Shown here: positions 12,491 through 17,125 of the stretch, piece after piece
How positions within the stretch are numbered: the first letter of the stretch is position 1
Layout: each line of letters begins with the position of its first letter
Assembly: GCA_026552835.1 (NCBI GenBank)
Contig: JAPMTY010000051.1
Coordinates: forward strand, 1-17,125
Reading direction: 5' to 3'
Length of the DNA: 17,125 bases
Source: Candidatus Methanoperedens sp.
GTDB taxonomy: Archaea; Halobacteriota; Methanosarcinia; Methanosarcinales; Methanoperedenaceae
Program-made: the position numbers and the translations under genes
Notes under the pieces: generated by a model
The model's database searches: none
Told to the model about the DNA's origin: nothing
Seen by the model: only the letters and a program-made list of their open reading frames with translations

Positions 12491-13021
12491 CTATGGTTTC
12501 TCGTATTCGAAATAAGTGCATACATTGTCTTTGCATCTGATTATTTTCCCTTTCACTGTATTTTTTATTATTTCAAGCTCGATTGCGCTTGGTTCTGCTA
12601 TCCCCGGAACCGTTGCGCTGCCAGGTGAAAGAAGCAGCACATCTGTTTTTTCCACTATCGGATGGTGGAAATGCCCGAATACGAGTACATCCACGCCCAT
12701 TTCCTTTGCAAGATAGCGAAGCCCGTCTGTGTTCTCAGATGTGAGCTGCCCTTTGTGGATAACTCCGATTTTCACCCCTTCTACCGTTATGATTCTGCGC
12801 TCGGGAAGAAGCTTCATTAATTCAGGGCTGTCAGTATCGCCATGAACTGCTATGAGGTTCCCCAGACTCTTAAATTCGTTATAACATCCGAGAGATTCAA
12901 AATCCCCGGCATGTATGATGAAGCCTGAACTTTTGATAATGGAAATAAGTTCTTTGGGAAGATTCTTCTCAAGCGATTGTCCGGGCTTGATATGGGTATC
13001 AGATAAAACAATTATTTTCAT
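12491..13021 (-). CDS. YfcE/MJ0936/VPS29-like metallophosphoesterase
   Basis: A 176-residue calcineurin-like phosphoesterase, probably a dimetal phosphodiesterase acting on small substrates in the cytoplasm. Metal-ligand motifs are SDTH (7-10), HAGD (D40 region), HGDTD, VIHKGQ and FGHFHHP, followed by the family's SPGSAT. Two differences from the classical set stand out: the motif usually written GN(C)D is GDTD, as in the GDFD of VPS29, and the usual HGH is HKG, keeping only the first His. Activity is still plausible but could be altered. The ORF ends 2 nt from the convergent afpA-like gene. Its start lies 30 nt after the P-loop protein gene on the same strand, so the two may be co-transcribed. 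No strong Shine-Dalgarno is seen before ATG 13021. Confidence 0.88.
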   Translation of the reverse strand: MKIIVLSDTHIKPGQSLEKNLPKELISIIKSSGFIIHAGDFESLGCYNEFKSLGNLIAVHGDTDSPELMKLLPERRIITVEGVKIGVIHKGQLTSENTDGLRYLAKEMGVDVLVFGHFHHPIVEKTDVLLLSPGSATVPGIAEPSAIELEIIKNTVKGKIIRCKDNVCTYFEYEKP

Positions 13022-13051
13022 AGTAGCATGAAATTATGATACTTCCCGTCA

Positions 13052-14386
13052 TCATTTGCTCTTCTTTATCTTTTTGGATTTTAACCATTCATCCACAATA
13101 TCTTCCAGCTTGACATCAATTTCTTCAATCCTGTACTTCACCCTCACAACAGGTTTATTGAGATGAAGTAAGCCGCCAAGGTCAATTGGCGTACCTGCAA
13201 TCACAGCATCGCAATCCGCAGAGTTTATTGTCATCTCCAGTTCCTTCGTCTGGGCGTCGCTATAACCCATTGCAGGAAGCACGGCGCCAAGATGCGGGAA
13301 GTCTTTATAAACTTTCAAAATCGAGCCCACAGCATGCGGGTGCGGGTCAATCACTTCCTTGGCCCCGTATTTTTTTGCAGCAATAACACCTGCGCCGAAA
13401 GACATTCCTCCGTGTGTGAGAGTTGGCCCATCCTCCACGACCAGAACGCGTTTTCCTTTTATTAATTCAGGTTTGTCGGCAGTTATCGCGGAATTGGCTT
13501 TTATGATTATTGCTTTTTTATTTATAGACCTGACATTTTTGATAACCAGTTCCACATCCTCTTTCCTGGCTGAATCCACCTTGTTAACAATAACCACATC
13601 TGCAAGACGTACATTCACCTCTCCCGGATAATAGGTAAGCTCATGCCCTGCCCTGTGAGGGTCTGCAATTACGATATGGAGGTCGGGCTTGTAAAAAGGA
13701 ATATCGTTGTTCCCTCCGTCCCAGATAATTATATCCGCTTCCTTCTCCGCTGCGTCCAGGATTTTCTTATAATCAACCCCGCTGTAAACCACGCTTCCGC
13801 AGCAGATATACGGCTCATACTCCTCTCTCTCTTCGATGGTGCATTCGTTGCGAACGCAATCTTCCATCGAAGCAAACCTCTGGCACTCCTGCTTAAGAAG
13901 GTCTCCATACGGCATCGGATGACGCACTACCACCACTCTATATCCTCTTTCTTTTAATATGTCCACCAATTTTTGCGATGTCGGGCTTTTGCCTGAGCCG
14001 GTTCTCACAGCGCATACCGAAATAACAGGTTTTAGTGATTGAAGCATGGTGCTTTCAGTCCCCATCAACCGGAAATCCGCGCCAGCCGCTAAAACCAGAG
14101 AGGCTTTCTGCATTACCGTTTCATGCGAAAGGTCAGAATAAGCGAGAATCACCTGGTCGATACCGTGCTTCTTGATGAGATCTGTCAGTTCTTCCTCGGG
14201 ATATATAGGTATACCGTTCCCATACAGCGGACCTGCCAGTTCTTTTGGATAAATGCGTCCTGCAATCCCGGGAATCTGAGCGGCTGTGAAAGCCACAACC
14301 TCATAATATTCATTATCCCTGAAATAAACATTGAAATTATGGAAATCGCGTCCCGCAGCTCCCATTATCAAAATTTTCGTTCTCAT
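13052..14386 (-). CDS. Cyclic 2,3-diphosphoglycerate synthetase-family P-loop protein (COG2403)
   Basis: A 444-residue soluble protein. The N-terminal Rossmann-like part (ILIMGAAGRDFHNFNVYFRD) is followed by a P-loop domain with Walker A AVRTGSGKSPTSQ near residue 130, a Walker B-like DIIIWDGGNND around 220, and NKVD near 265 resembling the G-protein NKxD motif. The family takes its name from cyclic 2,3-diphosphoglycerate synthetase of Methanothermus, an ATP-dependent enzyme forming a thermoprotective solute. Many relatives are annotated only as predicted GTPases, and a mesophile may use it differently. ATG 14386 is preceded by GAGGT (minus strand, 14395-14399) at good spacing. The metallophosphoesterase gene follows 30 nt downstream. 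Confidence 0.85.
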   Translation of the reverse strand: MRTKILIMGAAGRDFHNFNVYFRDNEYYEVVAFTAAQIPGIAGRIYPKELAGPLYGNGIPIYPEEELTDLIKKHGIDQVILAYSDLSHETVMQKASLVLAAGADFRLMGTESTMLQSLKPVISVCAVRTGSGKSPTSQKLVDILKERGYRVVVVRHPMPYGDLLKQECQRFASMEDCVRNECTIEEREEYEPYICCGSVVYSGVDYKKILDAAEKEADIIIWDGGNNDIPFYKPDLHIVIADPHRAGHELTYYPGEVNVRLADVVIVNKVDSARKEDVELVIKNVRSINKKAIIIKANSAITADKPELIKGKRVLVVEDGPTLTHGGMSFGAGVIAAKKYGAKEVIDPHPHAVGSILKVYKDFPHLGAVLPAMGYSDAQTKELEMTINSADCDAVIAGTPIDLGGLLHLNKPVVRVKYRIEEIDVKLEDIVDEWLKSKKIKKSK

Positions 14387-14447
14387 TGACTAACCTCGCT
14401 GCTTAATGATTAGTCCTGCTATCACTTAATTCTATGCCCTGAACGGT

Positions 14448-16121
14448 TCAATCCTCATCAACAAACTTTGCGCTGGTATCTTCCCTGAGCATACCTTTGA
14501 TAACAACGGCGTACGCAGGTCTTGCCAGAAAGACACCTATGAACACGCCTACTATGGTAATTTCTGCAAAGCCCCGGAGGGCGCTTGAATCCATGAAGAA
14601 TATGAGAGGCAACATAGCTACAAGTACCGTGGCTGCCGCTGCAAAAATTATGGCAAACGCTTTCGAGATACGTGATTTGTACACCTTGTCCGGCGGCATG
14701 GCGCCCCCTGCGAGTACTTCATCTGTTATGATTATGAGATGGTCTACGCCTGTGCCTATTACCGCAATAATACCCGCAATAGTGGCCAGGTCAAGCTGGA
14801 GCCCGAAAAGAACTGCAAATCCAAGGATTATGATAATTTCGCTGAATGATGTTGAGAGCATGGGGATTATGATATTGGGCTGTTTATACCTGAGAGAAAC
14901 TACAAAAGCCACCAATATCAGGGCTATTAATCCGGCAATCAAGACCTGCTCTTTAAATTTGGCTCCAAGAGGTGCTGATACTTCACCGGAACCGACCTCT
15001 AGCACCTGGACAGGCAATGCGCCTGCTCTCAAATGAAGCTGGAGTTCTTTTGCTTTCTCCTGTCCCGTGTCACCAGTGCCCGTAGTAGCTACCATGTTTT
15101 TCACAGGAATGCTCTGTATGTTCTTTGCCAGATTAGCAGCAAGCGGTGCATCAAATACAAGATTGCCATCAAGATACATACTGAGGTAATGCGCGGCTGG
15201 ATTTGTCACCGCCCCATATTGTATCGCTGCGTCACGAAGCGCTTTAGCCCCGTCATCGGTGAGTTCAAAGGAGACGCCCCAGTAACCCCCCTGCTCCGTC
15301 TGCGGGACTCCTACTCCTGTTATCTGGTCCCCGAAAAGTACATGTTCTGTCTCGTTACCTTTAGTCTGTATCCGTATCTCGAATTTTCCAGGTGTAAGCG
15401 CAAGCTTTCTCGCTTCTTCTATGGATACTCCTGGCAGGTCGATAAGTAAATAATTATCGCCTATTGGCGTTATCGTTATCTGCTTAACGGCAATGGGATT
15501 GAGTTTGTTTTCAAGTCTCTGTTTTGTCTCATCGCGGGTTTCTGTGGTTACACCCACCCTGAAAGGCGGGATGACTTTTCCGCCAACGGGTTGTAAAATG
15601 GCGTTCAATGATTGTTCGGTTACGGCTTTTCTTATCTCGAATGTTGGAAAGTTGCCCGGTATTTGCTTGACATCAGCGCTCAGTTTGTCTTTCAGGTATG
15701 TTTGAATTAAAAAATCCTTGTTTGTTTGCAGTGTTACACGGGTTCCCCCTGATGGGGCGACTGATAGTGTAGATGGACCAAATCCCAATGAATCCATAGT
15801 TTTCTGGGTAACCTCTTTTGAAGTTGTGAAAGTGATAGAAGCTGCCGTGGCTTCGTCTATTTTAATAAAAGAATCGTTCAGCAATCTTCCAAATTCGACC
15901 TGGGCAATTTTTCCGGGATCGGCATCCACCTGCGCGATAGCTCCCTGGAGCTGCACCTGCAGCCATGAACCGCCGTCAAGATCAATACCGTACTTTAAGT
16001 TGTTCTGGATATGGAATTGACCATTAGAGTATGACACCGTGATAGCAGTAATCGAGCCCAGAATAACAGCAATGAGCAGCAGGACGCGCCAGTTTTTATA
16101 TAAAGGTTCTTCTTCGTTCAT
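14448..16121 (-). CDS. secD: Protein-export membrane protein SecD
   Basis: An inner-membrane component that works with SecF and the SecYE channel, using the proton gradient to help release and pull exported proteins. The 557-residue protein has one N-terminal membrane helix (about 11-30), the archaeal SecD signature YGIDLDGGSWLQ (44-55), a large extracytoplasmic domain, and five clustered membrane helices at the C terminus starting at EQVLIAGLIALILVAFVVSL. The helix carrying the conserved Asp reads GIIAVIGTGVDHLIIITDE; this Asp is the expected proton-pathway residue. It overlaps secF by 4 nt (ATGA), so the two are translationally coupled. No yajC is present, as usual for archaea. Confidence 0.95.
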   Translation of the reverse strand: MNEEEPLYKNWRVLLLIAVILGSITAITVSYSNGQFHIQNNLKYGIDLDGGSWLQVQLQGAIAQVDADPGKIAQVEFGRLLNDSFIKIDEATAASITFTTSKEVTQKTMDSLGFGPSTLSVAPSGGTRVTLQTNKDFLIQTYLKDKLSADVKQIPGNFPTFEIRKAVTEQSLNAILQPVGGKVIPPFRVGVTTETRDETKQRLENKLNPIAVKQITITPIGDNYLLIDLPGVSIEEARKLALTPGKFEIRIQTKGNETEHVLFGDQITGVGVPQTEQGGYWGVSFELTDDGAKALRDAAIQYGAVTNPAAHYLSMYLDGNLVFDAPLAANLAKNIQSIPVKNMVATTGTGDTGQEKAKELQLHLRAGALPVQVLEVGSGEVSAPLGAKFKEQVLIAGLIALILVAFVVSLRYKQPNIIIPMLSTSFSEIIIILGFAVLFGLQLDLATIAGIIAVIGTGVDHLIIITDEVLAGGAMPPDKVYKSRISKAFAIIFAAAATVLVAMLPLIFFMDSSALRGFAEITIVGVFIGVFLARPAYAVVIKGMLREDTSAKFVDED

Positions 16122-17059
16122 GATGTCTGCCTCTTCTTTTTTGGTTTTGCAATTACTTTTTCCATTTTCCGGTTACCTTTTTCTATATACCACCGCAGGA
16201 TTCCGACATTGGTCATCCAGGTGTTTATGATGTCCGCAATCAGGCCGAAAATGAGCACAACAGAAATGTCCCTGATTATATCAATACGCGTGAACGAAGT
16301 AATAAGACCGGATGAGACAAAAAACATGGCAATAAGAGCGGCAAGGGCTGTTAAGGTCATAGTTAACCCGGTTACCATTGCATCCTTTATCTTATCATTT
16401 AATTCCCCTTTACGTTTGAGAAGCCGCGTAGTTAAAAGTATATCCGTATCCACGGAATAACCAATAAGCATCAGAAGTGCCGCTACAGTTCCCAGAGACA
16501 GGAATATCCCGAATACATCAGTCATCGCAGCAGCAAACGTAATGTCGGCAAATGCAGATATAACTACAGCTATGGATGGAACAAATGTCCTGTAAATTAT
16601 GAAAATCACGATTGCCATAAAAACGAACGAGATAACTATTGCGCGAACCGCCTGGCCCTGCAATGATTTACTGAACTGTTCTCCCATGTCACTTATTTCC
16701 ACAGTATCGGGATTCGTGGATTCGGATTTTACTTTTGCGATTAGCGCATCTTTTAAAGATGCGTCCATCGGGCTGAATTCCATTATTTTTCTGTCCCCGA
16801 CACTGTATTGTCTTACCTCAACCCCGGGGTAATTCGCAAACTCCTCTTTCAATTGGTCCGGAGTTTTTAAACTATCAAAAATTATCGCCGTACCGCCCTT
16901 GAATTCCAGCCCGAGTTCAAGAGGCGACCCTGTTTTATATGTTGTGTAAGCCAGTATGGAAAGCGATAATAAAAGCAGTATTACAGGAAAAATCAGCATC
17001 TGTTTAAAATTAAAGTTTTTAACATAGGATTCTATCGCTTTATCATTGATAAGTTTCAT
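16118..17059 (-). CDS. secF: Protein-export membrane protein SecF
   Basis: The partner of SecD in the archaeal SecDF complex. The 313-residue protein has an N-terminal membrane helix (about 20-42, MLIFPVILLLLSLSILAYTT), the SecF motif LGLEFKGGTAIIFD, an extracytoplasmic domain, and a C-terminal membrane bundle with the conserved LGTVAALLMLIGYSVDTDILLTTRLL, whose Asp lies in the proton pathway. The C terminus is basic (KKKRQTS). A strong AAAGGAGAG (minus strand, 17065-17073) precedes ATG 17059. The gene comes before secD, the reverse of the bacterial secD-secF order and common in archaea. Confidence 0.95.
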   Translation of the reverse strand: MKLINDKAIESYVKNFNFKQMLIFPVILLLLSLSILAYTTYKTGSPLELGLEFKGGTAIIFDSLKTPDQLKEEFANYPGVEVRQYSVGDRKIMEFSPMDASLKDALIAKVKSESTNPDTVEISDMGEQFSKSLQGQAVRAIVISFVFMAIVIFIIYRTFVPSIAVVISAFADITFAAAMTDVFGIFLSLGTVAALLMLIGYSVDTDILLTTRLLKRKGELNDKIKDAMVTGLTMTLTALAALIAMFFVSSGLITSFTRIDIIRDISVVLIFGLIADIINTWMTNVGILRWYIEKGNRKMEKVIAKPKKKRQTS

Positions 17060-17064
17060 CGGGA

Positions 17065-17098
17065 CTCTCCTTTCGACTGGTTTTGCTTAGATTATAAC
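17065..17098 (-). promoter_or_regulatory. Promoter and ribosome-binding site of the secF-secD operon
   Basis: AAAGGAGAG (17065-17073 on the minus strand) is the strongest Shine-Dalgarno in the window, 5 nt from ATG 17059. GTTATAAT (17091-17098) is a possible TATA element about 36 nt upstream of the start. Confidence 0.5.
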
Positions 17099-17125
17099 AC
17101 AACATATTTACCTTTTGCTATTTGC

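Noticed and set aside
14497..15036. 179-codon plus-strand ORF inside secD
   Set aside because: It is antisense to membrane helices of SecD; long open antisense frames are common opposite such regions.

Overview
The window comes from a euryarchaeal chromosome, most likely from the Methanosarcinales/Archaeoglobus part of the tree. A Methanoperedens-type (ANME-2d) genome would fit, but no lineage-diagnostic gene is present, so this is inference. The signs are AT-rich TATA-type promoters 25-40 nt upstream of starts, short or absent leaders, an archaeal-length triosephosphate isomerase, an archaeal Elp3, an AfpA-type archaeoflavoprotein, a KaiC-like single-domain ATPase and a SecF-SecD pair.

Layout. 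Positions 1-1905 (minus strand) form a purine and methylthioadenosine salvage unit: a phosphoribosyltransferase, MTA phosphorylase, and a partial unrecognised gene running off the left edge. A divergent promoter region (about 1939-2037) separates it from a plus-strand block at 2044-5141: KaiC-like ATPase, triosephosphate isomerase, and Elp3 tRNA acetyltransferase. A short gap at 5142-5352 carries two strong tandem hairpins.

Positions 5353-10358 hold the accessory part, all on the plus strand. It contains a polyprenyl diphosphate synthase-like protein, a small helical protein, a CrtC/AttH-like lipocalin-fold protein, an SCP2-like lipid-binding protein, a Cys-containing beta-rich protein of unknown family, and a charged coiled-coil protein. 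This looks like an uncharacterised isoprenoid or lipid cluster. It is interrupted at 8359-8933 by a candidate 575-bp mobile element. That element is flanked by an exact 8-bp direct repeat (GGTTAGCC), has related inverted ends and a 17-bp perfect palindrome at its right end, and carries two tiny minus-strand ORFs. Removing it would bring the SCP2-like and beta-rich genes to about 77 nt apart.

Positions 10374-17125 return to housekeeping genes: a Nif3/DUF34 protein with a probably leaderless start, a cyclophilin, the AfpA-type flavoprotein, a VPS29/YfcE-like phosphoesterase, a cyclic-2,3-diphosphoglycerate-synthetase-family P-loop protein, and secD and secF overlapping by 4 nt. No tRNA, rRNA or CRISPR array was seen.
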